Origin: CAYUQT01 sp964596165 | Lineage (GTDB): Bacteria > Planctomycetota > Phycisphaerae > UBA1845 > JAFGLZ01 | Reading direction: 5' to 3' | Assembly: GCA_964596165.1 (NCBI GenBank) | Contig: CAZQTW010000014.1 | Span: 36,887-100,886 of the forward strand | DNA: 64,000 nt | Part shown: one piece after another, positions 1 through 8,518 of the stretch | Layout of the letters: each line of letters opens with the position of its first letter | Numbering within the stretch: position 1 is the first letter of the stretch | Program-made: the position numbers and the translations under genes | The notes under the pieces: model-generated | What the model saw: only the letters and a program-made list of their open reading frames with translations | Database searches by the model: none | Told to the model about the DNA's origin: nothing

Positions 1-19
1 TCGGTGTCAAAGACGCCCC

Positions 20-1327
20 TTACAGCAGCTTCGTCTGCCCCGGGATGTAGGTCGCATACCGCCCGTCGGGGCCGGGCTTCACCGGCGGTTCCATGTCGTC
101 CTTGCAGTCCTCCGGTTTTGGGAGGTAGCAGAAGTCACTCTTATCCGCCTGCTCCCAGGTGACCTCTTTGCCGGTGTAGCAACTGATCTGCCCCATGATG
201 CAGGCCAGGGTGCTGTTGGCCATGTGGTAGCCGCTGTTGATCGGGTTGCCCGAGCGGACCGAATCGAGCAGCGCCTTGATCTCCGCGTCGTAGGGGTTGG
301 ACTTGCCCTCGAATTTCCAGTTCGTCTCGCCTTCAATCCGGCAGGCCAAGAGATGGGCCCGCCCCTTCGTACCGAGGACGAGGCTCGAGTACTCGTCGTA
401 GCATCCGGTGGTCGTCCGGCAGAAGGCGTACAGCTTGACGCCGTTGGCGAATTCATAGACGACCGAGTGGTGGTCGAAAACGTTGCCATAGATGTTGTCG
501 AACATCGCGGACCGCCCACCCAGCCCGTGACACTTGACCGGCGTCTGCTCCCGCATTGCCCACAGCGAGCGGTCGATGTTATGGACAAGCGATTGCGGCA
601 CGTCGTCGCCGCTCAACCACGTGAAGTGGTACTGGGTGCTGCACTGGAACTGCAGTTCCGTCAGGCCCGGCGCCCGGGGTATGACGCCATAGGGCCCCCG
701 GAGGAAGTTCTCCTCGACCGCCACGATGTCGCCGATCGCGCCGTCGTGGACCCGTTTCACCGTCTCTTGAATCCCCGTGTCGAAACGACTCTGCAGGCCG
801 GAAACCACGCTGACCTTCTTCTGTTTGGCCAACTCGCACGCCGCCCTCACCGTCTTGATGCCGAGCGGGTCGATCGCGTGCGGCTTCTCGACGAAGACGT
901 GCTTGCCCGCCTCGACGGCGGTCTTCATGTGAAGCGGGTGGAACTTGGCCGCGTTGGCGATCAGGACGACGTCTACGCACTCGATCACCTTGCGGTAGCC
1001 GTCGAAACCCGTAAAGCACCGATCGTCGGAGACGTCGACCTGATCGGGCTTGAGCTTCTTGAGAGCCTCCCGTTTGCCCTTGATGCGGTCCAGGAAGATG
1101 TCGCAAAGGGCCACGATGCGAACGCCGGGGTCGACGTTCAGGGCGTTCGCGGCCGCCCCGGCGCCGCGGCCGCCACAACCGATGACGCCGATCTTGATCG
1201 TGTCGCTTCCGGCCGCATGGACGCCGGCGTTCATCGCCAGCGTGCCCAAGGCCGCCCCGGCGGCCGATGTCTTCAGAAAATCGCGCCGCGAGGGTCGCCG
1301 CGCCTTTGGAGTCGTGGTCGAGGACAT
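20..1327 (-). CDS. Tat-exported Gfo/Idh/MocA family oxidoreductase
   Basis: Predicted NAD(P)-dependent sugar or cyclitol oxidoreductase of 435 aa, probably exported folded. The N-terminus has a twin-arginine signal (SRRDFLK, residues 13-19) followed by a hydrophobic Ala/Gly stretch. A Rossmann motif (GVIGCGGRG) lies near residues 47-55, and the EKP motif with the family's catalytic Lys is at 147-149. The ATG is preceded by a strong AAAGGAGG ribosome binding site at 6 nt spacing. Exported Gfo/Idh/MocA proteins are numerous in Planctomycetes. The substrate cannot be told from the sequence. The gene is divergent from the MBOAT gene to its right, and its downstream partner, if any, lies outside the window. 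Confidence 0.9.
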   Translation of the reverse strand: MSSTTTPKARRPSRRDFLKTSAAGAALGTLAMNAGVHAAGSDTIKIGVIGCGGRGAGAAANALNVDPGVRIVALCDIFLDRIKGKREALKKLKPDQVDVSDDRCFTGFDGYRKVIECVDVVLIANAAKFHPLHMKTAVEAGKHVFVEKPHAIDPLGIKTVRAACELAKQKKVSVVSGLQSRFDTGIQETVKRVHDGAIGDIVAVEENFLRGPYGVIPRAPGLTELQFQCSTQYHFTWLSGDDVPQSLVHNIDRSLWAMREQTPVKCHGLGGRSAMFDNIYGNVFDHHSVVYEFANGVKLYAFCRTTTGCYDEYSSLVLGTKGRAHLLACRIEGETNWKFEGKSNPYDAEIKALLDSVRSGNPINSGYHMANSTLACIMGQISCYTGKEVTWEQADKSDFCYLPKPEDCKDDMEPPVKPGPDGRYATYIPGQTKLL

Positions 1328-1594
1328 CTGAATCCTCCTTTCAAGCTGTAAGGTGTTATGGAAGTGCCGATCAGTGTAGTCAGGGCGTGCCGCATGTCAA
1401 ACAGCGCGACACCTGTGAACTGTACCCCCCCGGCAAGAACTTCGTTTGTCGGCATATTGGACGTTGGAAACATGGCGCCGCCGCGTCATAATCCGTCCAC
1501 GGGGCTCGGCTCTCCGATGAGCCCGCTGTCCCCTTCGATCGTGATGACCGGGTGACCTATGGGGTAGGGTATTTGCCACCTGCAAGGGCGTTTC

Positions 1595-2914
1595 ATGCGA
1601 GGCACCGTTCAATTTCAGCGCGATCCGCACCTGGAGGAGATCCCGGTTGGCGTATTGCTGTATCTGGTCGTGGTGCCCCTATTCTGGATGCTACCGAAGC
1701 GGTGGGTGCGCGGCGGCATCATCGTCACAAGTATCATCTTCGCGATCGTCACGTGGAAGCAGCCGCTGTGGCGCCTGATCATGGCGACGTTCATCGGCTA
1801 TGGTTATCTCGTGATCAGCTTGTGCCGGCGGCTGGCGCCTGAGATTCACGACGATTCTTCCTCACCGCCGGCGAGTCCCCAGCCGGCGAACTCGGCACAA
1901 GCTACCTCCACCCGATCGTCAAGGACCGCCGTAGCGTTCGCCTGGATCGCCCTGCTCGGTTGGTTCATACCCACCATGCTCTGGGCGTGGGTTGCGTGGT
2001 GCCCGAGCACGCCGAAGCTTCGGGATACCTGGACCGCATGGGTCAACGTCTGTGGCCCGGCCTATTTGTTCCTCCGGTTGGTCCACCTCTCGATCGACGT
2101 GGCCCGCGGCAAGATCGCCAGGGTGGGGTTCGTTGATTACCTGACGTGGGTCCTCTTCGTGCCGACCATGCGTTTGGGGCCGGTCATACGCTTCCAGGAA
2201 TTCATCCCGCAGCTCGAGACATGGCGAGAGCGGCTGAACCTCCGGAACGCGTTGACCGGCTTGCTGCGCATCGTCATCGGACTAGTCCGATTGGTGATTG
2301 TTGTGAAGGCCGGCGACTACCTGGTCCCGGAGGCGGCCTGGCAGGACCCCGCAACGCTCAGCAGACTGTGGGTCCTGGCGACGGCGATGTTCGTGGCCTT
2401 CACGTTGTATCTGTGGACCTCCGGCGTCGCGGATGTGGCCATCGGGCTATCGCGGATGATGGGCTTCGTCATCCCCGAGAACTTCACCGGTCCGTGGCTG
2501 GCCACCAGCGTTCGCGAATACTGGAAACGGTATCACAATACGATGAGCTCGATATTGTTCGAGTACATCTATGTTCCACTCGGCGGCAATCGAAAGCACG
2601 TCTTCATCAACTACCTCGTGACGTTCGTCTTTTGCGGGCTCTGGCACGACTTTCGGTGGAACCAACCCTTGTGGGGCCTGTCGCAGGCGGTCGGACTGTA
2701 CGTGAACCGCCGGTGGCATCTCTACTGGACCGCCCAACGCGAGGCCAAGACACACCGATATGAGGCGCTCCGGCGATGCGGCCTCGCCGGCGGACGGCTC
2801 AGCCTCGGCCTGTCCTGGCTGCTGACGACGCTCTACCAGATCTTCACATTCACCATTATGCTCGATCCGAAGTTCCCGGTGCGCCGTTGGGTGGGGTTCC
2901 TGCTGGGGTTCTGA
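1595..2914 (+). CDS. MBOAT family membrane O-acyltransferase
   Basis: Polytopic membrane protein of 439 aa from the membrane-bound O-acyltransferase family (DltB/AlgI type). These proteins move acyl groups onto cell-surface polymers. Visible family motifs are a W-[KR]-R-x-H segment near 310-314, the EYIYVPLGG segment near 323-331, and the invariant active-site His in GLWHDF (His351). There are several hydrophobic helices, and a hydrophilic Ser/Pro-rich loop at about 86-110. The ATG follows AAGGGCG. No AlgJ/AlgX-like SGNH partner is adjacent, so the acceptor is unknown. It converges on the isomerase gene at 3003. Confidence 0.85.
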   Translation: MRGTVQFQRDPHLEEIPVGVLLYLVVVPLFWMLPKRWVRGGIIVTSIIFAIVTWKQPLWRLIMATFIGYGYLVISLCRRLAPEIHDDSSSPPASPQPANSAQATSTRSSRTAVAFAWIALLGWFIPTMLWAWVAWCPSTPKLRDTWTAWVNVCGPAYLFLRLVHLSIDVARGKIARVGFVDYLTWVLFVPTMRLGPVIRFQEFIPQLETWRERLNLRNALTGLLRIVIGLVRLVIVVKAGDYLVPEAAWQDPATLSRLWVLATAMFVAFTLYLWTSGVADVAIGLSRMMGFVIPENFTGPWLATSVREYWKRYHNTMSSILFEYIYVPLGGNRKHVFINYLVTFVFCGLWHDFRWNQPLWGLSQAVGLYVNRRWHLYWTAQREAKTHRYEALRRCGLAGGRLSLGLSWLLTTLYQIFTFTIMLDPKFPVRRWVGFLLGF

Positions 2915-2954
2915 TTCCGGGATGCGTGTGATGGTCTTCGACGTCAGGCCAACG

Positions 2955-2994
2955 AAAAGGGGCCTTCCGCAGCCATGATCGGGCGGAACGCCCC
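2955..2994 (-). terminator. Rho-independent terminator between convergent genes
   Basis: A 12-bp inverted repeat (arms 2959-2970 and 2983-2994, one mismatch, 12-nt loop) is followed on the minus strand by TTTT at 2958-2955. It best serves the minus-strand isomerase gene and may also act on the MBOAT transcript. Confidence 0.75.
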
Positions 2995-3002
2995 TTCGGA
3001 TT

Positions 3003-3866
3003 CTACTTGCCCATCTTCTTGAGCCCTTCGAGGCAGCGTTTTACGTCGTCCATTGGGTCGGGCCCGGGTCGTTCGTGTTCGACGATGTACCACTCCGTTC
3101 CGCCGGCCTCGCAGAGGTCGAAAACCTCCTTCCACTTCACCTCGCCCTCGCCGATGACCGCACGGGCGCCTCCGCCGAATTCCTTGAGGTGGATCGTTGT
3201 CGCTCGACCGGGGAACTTCTTGAGTATCGCCACCGGGTCGCCGCCGCCCTCCATGCAGTTGCCCGTGTCGAGCTGCATGACGACCTCGGGCTTGGCGTTG
3301 GCGTAGAGGATATCCCAGGCCGTCTCGCCGTCATACTTCTTGAAGTCGCCGCCGTGGGCATGGTAGCCGACGCGCATGCCCTGATCCTTGACCTTCTCGG
3401 CGAGTTCGTTGAAGAGCTTGGCGTTCTCCAGCCAGGCCTTCTTGCTTCCCGTGTGCGACTTGGGCATGCCGGGGACGATGAGGTATTTGTTGCCGAGGGT
3501 CTTGTTAAACTCGATCGTCCACTTGAGGGCGTCGCCCAGCAGTGTATCCAGCCCCGTGTGAGTCCCGCAGCAGACGAGCGTGTTGGCGTCGAGCATCTTG
3601 CGGAGTTCTTTCGCCTTGCGGCCGTAGTAGCCCGCGAATTCGACCCCCTTGTAGCCCATCTCGCTAACGGCCCTGAGCACGCCCTGCAGGTCCTTGGCGC
3701 ACTGGTGCCGGACTGAATAGAGCTGCAGGCCAATCGGGATCTTCTTGGCGGCGGCGCCTTGCGCAGCACGAAGCAGCGCGGGCATCAGACCCGCCGTGGC
3801 CAGTCCGGTCGCACCGGCCCCAAGGAAACCCCGTCGCGACATGCGTTGATCACATTCTAGACTCAT
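3003..3866 (-). CDS. Tat-exported sugar phosphate isomerase/epimerase-like protein
   Basis: Protein of 287 aa with a TIM barrel of the xylose isomerase-like (AP endonuclease 2) superfamily. It opens with a twin-arginine signal (MSRRGFLGAGATG). Barrel features include IGLQLYSVR after the signal, a VGYHAHGGDF strand with candidate metal-binding His, QLDTGNC, and a C-terminal IVEHERPG segment with an acidic ligand. The ATG at 3866 is preferred over one at 3884 because it has AAGGAG at 6 nt. The protein likely isomerises or epimerises a sugar outside the cytoplasm. The substrate is unknown. It lies just downstream of a broken HicB-like gene. Confidence 0.85.
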   Translation of the reverse strand: MSLECDQRMSRRGFLGAGATGLATAGLMPALLRAAQGAAAKKIPIGLQLYSVRHQCAKDLQGVLRAVSEMGYKGVEFAGYYGRKAKELRKMLDANTLVCCGTHTGLDTLLGDALKWTIEFNKTLGNKYLIVPGMPKSHTGSKKAWLENAKLFNELAEKVKDQGMRVGYHAHGGDFKKYDGETAWDILYANAKPEVVMQLDTGNCMEGGGDPVAILKKFPGRATTIHLKEFGGGARAVIGEGEVKWKEVFDLCEAGGTEWYIVEHERPGPDPMDDVKRCLEGLKKMGK

Positions 3867-3887
3867 CGTTGTCTCCTTACTCATCTT

Positions 3888-4090
3888 TCATGATGAAGTC
3901 ATGACCTCGTCACGAACCATGTGCAACCGTATGCGAGGGAGCTCATGGGTAGAGTCGAAGTAGAAGACTCTGACGGCTTCTAACACATTCTGCTGAAGAT
4001 CATCCCACGTATCAGCTTGGTTAAGATGTCTTCGCCCAGACACTTGGCCACGTAGCCGCCTTCGGATTCTTGCGTTACCTCGAAGACCAT
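3888..4090 (-). pseudogene. HicB-like antitoxin-type small protein, frameshifted
   Basis: Reading from the ATG at 4090, the frame gives MVFEVTQESEGGYVAKCLGE and then DIL-T. The family-typical continuation QADTWDDLQQNV, then LPRIRLHMVRDEV, is found in another frame up to the stop at 3888. Restoring one base near 4018-4022 (ACC to ACCC on the minus strand) would join the halves into about 67 aa. The joined product resembles small HicB-like proteins that are often misnamed 2-oxoisovalerate dehydrogenase. No HicA-like toxin is adjacent and the ATG has poor ribosome binding site spacing. It may be a decayed gene or a sequencing error. The rest of the interval to 4284 shows nothing recognisable. 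Confidence 0.6.
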
Positions 4091-4284
4091 CTCCTGCGTT
4101 GTCGTTGTCCCTACAGAATGCAGATGCAGAATCTCTCTTACGTACCCTATTCTTCGCAGGTTCTATCGGCGAAAGCAAGACATCATTGACTTTCGCAGTC
4201 TGTTCGCACCTCTGTAGGCGATCCCAGACTGTTGGCGATTCCCAGTGAAGTAATCCCAGGCCAGCCGGGTCCCCAGGCTCGCCT

Positions 4285-6519
4285 TCACCGTGCGGACTGT
4301 ATGTACCCATAGTACCGCCCCATCCAATAGGGGAGCAGCCAGTAGACGCCGTCGCTTTCGGTCTCGCCGCCGTCGCCTTGCACGGTCAGATAGGGGTTGT
4401 CGTCCCATCGGATCACGCCGCGCTCGCTTGGCGGCAGGACGCGGTCGATCTGCAACTTCTCCATTTCCGGAAAGCGGACGATCCGCAGGTCCTCGCGCTG
4501 TGAGTTGTCGACCCGCCAGCGGATCAGATCGAGCGGAGCATCGCGGAGGAACCGGACGCCGGCGCTCAGATCGACCTTCCTGCCCGTGAGCGAAGCGTAA
4601 AGGAAATCGAAATACGGGCTCTCATCGCGACCACAGGCCGCGTACCATCCGTCGAGGGCCTTGAGATAGACCTCGCGAAGCCTCGGGTCGCTTTCGTGCA
4701 ATAGCAATGCCGGCCAGGCCAGCGCGAGCAGTTCGTCGTCAATGTGTGTTCGCCAGGCCGGGTCCGTCGTCTTGGCTCGAAGCACGTTCTTTGCGTAGTT
4801 GTGCTTGTGCAGCAGTTCGAGGTAGTGGCGCTGGTACTTCTCGTCGCCGGTCATGCGGTAGGTGGCCTTCAGGTAGGAGAGAATTTCCACCGAGTTGATC
4901 CCTCGTTCGAACTGCCAGTCGGGATCGCCGTTAAGCTTCTCCGGGCTCCAAACGGCCCACCGCGTGTGTGTGCCGTCCAGGTCCTTGAGCGTGTATCCGC
5001 CGTCGATGATGGCATCCATGACGCGACGGACGTGGGCCGCCACGCGGACTCGCTCTGTTTCGTTCGCCGCCAGATCGTAGTACGTCAGGTAGCCGTAGAA
5101 GTGCCCCGTGATCTCATCGCTGCTGGTATCGCCTTTCCACAACCACTTGCCGTCCTTCGATGGCCGCCAGCGAACGGGGACGTACTTGCTCCTGGGATCC
5201 TGGATTCGCTCGTTGGTCACCTCCCGATCCGAGAGTGTCCTGTTGGCGTCGGCCATTTGCGTCCACGTCGCCGGTATGACCGTTCGGGCGACGAATCCGG
5301 CCGTTTCCGTGACCGTGTGGAGAAACTTCAGCGCATCAAACGCACGGCGAGCGTTTGCCCTGGCCGATGGGTCCTTCGTTGCCGCATACCGAAAGGATTC
5401 CATGCCCAGGTACATGGCTGTGTATTGGCCGTCGTTGTCGTCGTCGCGCGGCTTCCAGGTTCGGACGTCCCCGGGGGTTTCGAGCCGACACTTCTCGACC
5501 AGGCCGGGCTCGCGAATGTGTCGAGCCATGCAGACACTCAGGTAGTGACCGGCCTTGGCGGCAAGCGTTGTCGTTGCCCGACGAATCGCGCTCACGCCGC
5601 CGGCCGTGGCGATCCATGCCGTTCCTTCGGCGTCGAAGCAGACGTCGCGGACTTCGTCGTTGAGCAGCCAACGTCGGCTGTGGCGGAAAGACCAGGCGTG
5701 TCCGTCGTATCGGGCCACGCCAATCGGCGTACCGACCCACATGCCCCCGGGACCCTGTCGGATGCATCGCACATCGGGGTGCGGGAGTCCTTCCTTCGGC
5801 GTGAGCCGGCCAAGGGGTTTGCTGTCCTTGAACAGGGCGACGCCCCCCAGGCACCCGATCTACAGGGTTCCGTCCGGGGCATGGGCCAGCCCACGCACGC
5901 GTGCGCTGACCAGACCCGCATCGGTCTGGAAGCACCGTGTACCCTTGGCCGTCCAGTGGTACAAGCCAGGGTCGGTCGCGATCCATAGGCCCCCCTTGCC
6001 GTCCGAAAGCACGGTCCGCACACTCCGCGCACAGGGCAGCGGTTCTTGCCCAACCTTGGCGTCTCGAACGCGCCACAGGCCGTCGGGTCCCAGCGCCACG
6101 ATGTCCTTGTCCACTGTGCAGATGGCCGATATGGGGTGTGTTATCCCTTCGACCTTCGCCAGACCCGTGCCGACGGATCGATAGAGGCCATTCCAGGCGC
6201 CGGCCCAGACCGTTCCGTTCTTATCCGTGGTTGCGGCAAACGCCGGACCGGCGTCCGCCTCGGCCATCACGGCCGACCATTGCCTCTTGTCCTTGTCGAG
6301 CCTGAAGACACCGGCCTGTGTCGCCGCCCAGACGCCGCCTGCGGGATCGACCGCCACCGCCCGGACGTCGCTTGCCCCGGCTGGTTCGCCAAGCGGATAG
6401 CCCTCGTGCGTCTCCTGGACAAAAGGGGTGTCCGCGATGGGTGTCCGAACCGTCTCCGCGCAGACAGTCCCCGCGATGCCCGACAACCACACGACCACTG
6501 TGCACGCTCGATTCATCAT
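4285..6519 (-). pseudogene. Exported Reg_prop beta-propeller protein interrupted by an amber codon
   Basis: Two halves (6519 to 5860 and 5859 to 4285) are in the same frame, separated only by a TAG at 5862-5860. The N-terminus has a signal peptide (MMNRACTVVVWLSGIAGTVC). At least six propeller repeats of the two-component regulator type (pattern G-x-x-W-x-[AG]-T-x-x-G-[LV]) follow on both sides of the stop. The TAG occupies the conserved Trp position (DGTL-stop-IGCLGGV), which suggests TGG to TAG. The C-terminal 400 residues are helical and hint at an alpha/alpha toroid-like fold, but I do not recognise a family. Full length would be about 744 aa. The downstream half could be expressed separately. 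Confidence 0.75.
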
Positions 6520-6700
6520 GGCGCTTCGCCACGCCGCAGGCACGTTCAAGCCGGCGAGGCGGCCCCAGCATACCACGAGGAATCCCTAGCGGCGACGATG
6601 AACGGCGATTGAGCGCGAGCGACGCGACAGGGGGCTGGCCAAGCCCACTCTACCCTCATATTATCTAGTTCTTGCTGTCTTTCCATAGGAGGAACCGACC

Positions 6701-7681
6701 ATGACGCGCGGACGCCATCGTTCAGCAACCAGGCCGATCTATAACCACCGGTCCGTGGTGCCCCTCGGTGCGAGGCTCGCTACCGCGGTGGCACTTGCCG
6801 GGTCCGTCTTGCTGCCCTTTAAGGCGGCGCCCGCTCAGACGGCCGAAGACGGGTATCGCCCCAAGCTGTGCGTCGGACTTTACGCGTGGGTTCAGGACCG
6901 CGGCAAGAAGGGGACGAACCTTTGGGACGATCTCGACGCCGTGTTCGGTGAAGTCCGTGCGGCGGGCTTCAACGCCGTCGAAGGGTTCCTCGGTGATTTC
7001 TTCGGCGATGACGCGCGGGCCGAACGGACGCGTCAACTTGCGGCCAAACATCAAATCACGTTGGCGGGGCTGTACCACGGCGGGAAATTTTACGAGGAAG
7101 AGGCCGGCAAGAAGGCTATTGCCTCCATTCTCGAAATGGCCGGACGTGCCAAGGCATCGCCCAACCCTTTCATCGACGTGAATCCGGATCCGTTGCCGGG
7201 GGGGGCGAAGAAGTCCGACGAGCAACTCGCCATCCAGGTTCGGTTGCTGAACGAATTGGGCAAGCAACTGGCGGAAATGGGCATGCAGCTCGTCATTCAC
7301 CAGCACGCGCCGGAGATTCACCACAACGCCCGTGAACATCGCTACAACGTCCAACACGTCGACCCTGCCTTCGTCGGGTTTTGCATCGATCCGGACTGGT
7401 TCAAGCGCGGCGGATGTGATCCCGTGGAGCTGACCAAGGCGACCGGCCGCAAGATCAAGGCGGTTCACCTTCGCAACGGCAAGGATGGCGTCTGGCTGGA
7501 AACCCTCGGGCCGGGTGACGTGGACTACGAGGCCATCGCGAAATACCTGCGAGAGATCAAGTTCACCGGATGGCTTTCGCTCGAACTGGCCGTGGAGCCG
7601 CGCACCAAGGTCACGCGCGGCATCGTGGAGAATCACCGCCTCGGGCGCGAGTATCTCGAGTCGGTTTTTCTCGGCAAGTAG
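6701..7681 (+). CDS. Exported sugar phosphate isomerase/epimerase-like TIM barrel
   Basis: Protein of 326 aa. The first 47 residues form a long basic then hydrophobic leader (LATAVALAGSVLLPF) ending near APAQTAE, consistent with a signal peptide. The rest is a xylose isomerase-like TIM barrel with family signatures: LCVGLYAW, LAGLYHGGKFY, LVIHQHAPE, FCIDPDWF, AVHLRNGKD and LSLELAVEP with acid and His ligands at strand ends. A strong AGGAGG lies upstream of the ATG. The gene is divergent from the broken propeller gene and convergent with the LssY-C gene. It is probably part of the carbohydrate cluster; the substrate is not known. Confidence 0.82.
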   Translation: MTRGRHRSATRPIYNHRSVVPLGARLATAVALAGSVLLPFKAAPAQTAEDGYRPKLCVGLYAWVQDRGKKGTNLWDDLDAVFGEVRAAGFNAVEGFLGDFFGDDARAERTRQLAAKHQITLAGLYHGGKFYEEEAGKKAIASILEMAGRAKASPNPFIDVNPDPLPGGAKKSDEQLAIQVRLLNELGKQLAEMGMQLVIHQHAPEIHHNAREHRYNVQHVDPAFVGFCIDPDWFKRGGCDPVELTKATGRKIKAVHLRNGKDGVWLETLGPGDVDYEAIAKYLREIKFTGWLSLELAVEPRTKVTRGIVENHRLGREYLESVFLGK

Positions 7682-7698
7682 CGATTCCGTGAGGTCTG

Positions 7699-8469
7699 TC
7701 ACCTGGAGGTTGGCTGTCCGGGCGGGCGAAGCAGGACCACGGCCAGCCGGCGATCCGTGCGGTACGGATCGCCGCCGCCGTTGCGGCCTTCCGACTGCGG
7801 CTGAAAGCCGTCGAGCCACTCCATACCGGCAAGGAAGCCGGTTTCCCGCAGATCCCGTACGAGCTTATCCCGTTCGGCGTCAACATCCGCTGCGACGTGG
7901 TGCGTGATCTGCCCCGTCGTTCTGCTGACTTCCACCGACGTGTCATACGTTGCGGATCCGATCCAGAGCGGCTGTCCCAGGTCATCCTTGACGGCCGACT
8001 GCCAGAAGCGGACGTGATGTCGCCGTCGCGGATCATGTCCCACCGGTTGCTCGAAGGCCTTGTCCTCCTTGCGCCCCCACACGTAGAGGTTGCTGACCGG
8101 CGCATGAGGGTAGGGACGGCGCAGGACGACTCCCTCGGCCATTCGCACGGCGCTCTCCGGCGTGATCGGATCGGCCGAATACCACCCCGCAGCCAACATG
8201 GCCTTTGTGAGTTCAACGTCGGTGCCGATGATGGCGACGTTCAGAGGATCGCCCTGAATGCCGCTATGCGTGTAGGCGTGACGCGGCACATCCTGGAGTG
8301 CGGGATGGAGCGACCGCGTGTGCCACCGCCACCAGCCCGGCATCGCGACGTACGCGAACAGCAGATAGACGAGGACCGCCAGTGCGACGGCCCTGAAGCT
8401 GTATCGGATCCTTGAACGGTGGCGACTCCTTCCGTTCGATTGGGCCGTTCTGTGGCGGACATCGCTCAT
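7699..8469 (-). CDS. LssY C-terminal domain membrane protein
   Basis: Protein of 256 aa with one N-terminal transmembrane helix (about 26-45, AVALAVLVYLLFAYV). The remainder matches what I know of the LssY C-terminal domain family: GW-x-x-ADPIT, the SNLYVWGR-x-x-D-x-AFE segment, RRRHHVRFW, the IGSATYD motif and the HHVAADVDAERD motif. The domain is often fused to PAP2 phosphatases or DedA proteins but here stands alone. Its biochemical role is not established. The ribosome binding site is weak. It ends 18 bp from the isomerase-like gene, which converges on it. Confidence 0.75.
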   Translation of the reverse strand: MSDVRHRTAQSNGRSRHRSRIRYSFRAVALAVLVYLLFAYVAMPGWWRWHTRSLHPALQDVPRHAYTHSGIQGDPLNVAIIGTDVELTKAMLAAGWYSADPITPESAVRMAEGVVLRRPYPHAPVSNLYVWGRKEDKAFEQPVGHDPRRRHHVRFWQSAVKDDLGQPLWIGSATYDTSVEVSRTTGQITHHVAADVDAERDKLVRDLRETGFLAGMEWLDGFQPQSEGRNGGGDPYRTDRRLAVVLLRPPGQPTSR

Positions 8470-8518
8470 CAGCCATCCCGCGCCGGCCGGCGGGCCGATG
8501 ACCTGCCGGCGCCCAACC

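Noticed and set aside
224..1351. 375-residue plus-strand frame
   Set aside because: Antisense of the Gfo/Idh/MocA gene, with no domain or ribosome binding site.
4163..4408. 81-residue minus-strand frame upstream of the HicB-like gene
   Set aside because: Its first part overlaps the propeller gene in another frame and no HicA-like toxin pattern is present.
5860..5862. Amber codon as pyrrolysine or general stop recoding
   Set aside because: Other genes in the window end with TAG, the affected residue is a conserved Trp, and no PYLIS-like element or methylamine methyltransferase context is seen.
4744..5988. 414-residue plus-strand frame
   Set aside because: Antisense of the propeller pseudogene and spans its amber site; GC-driven open frame without motifs.
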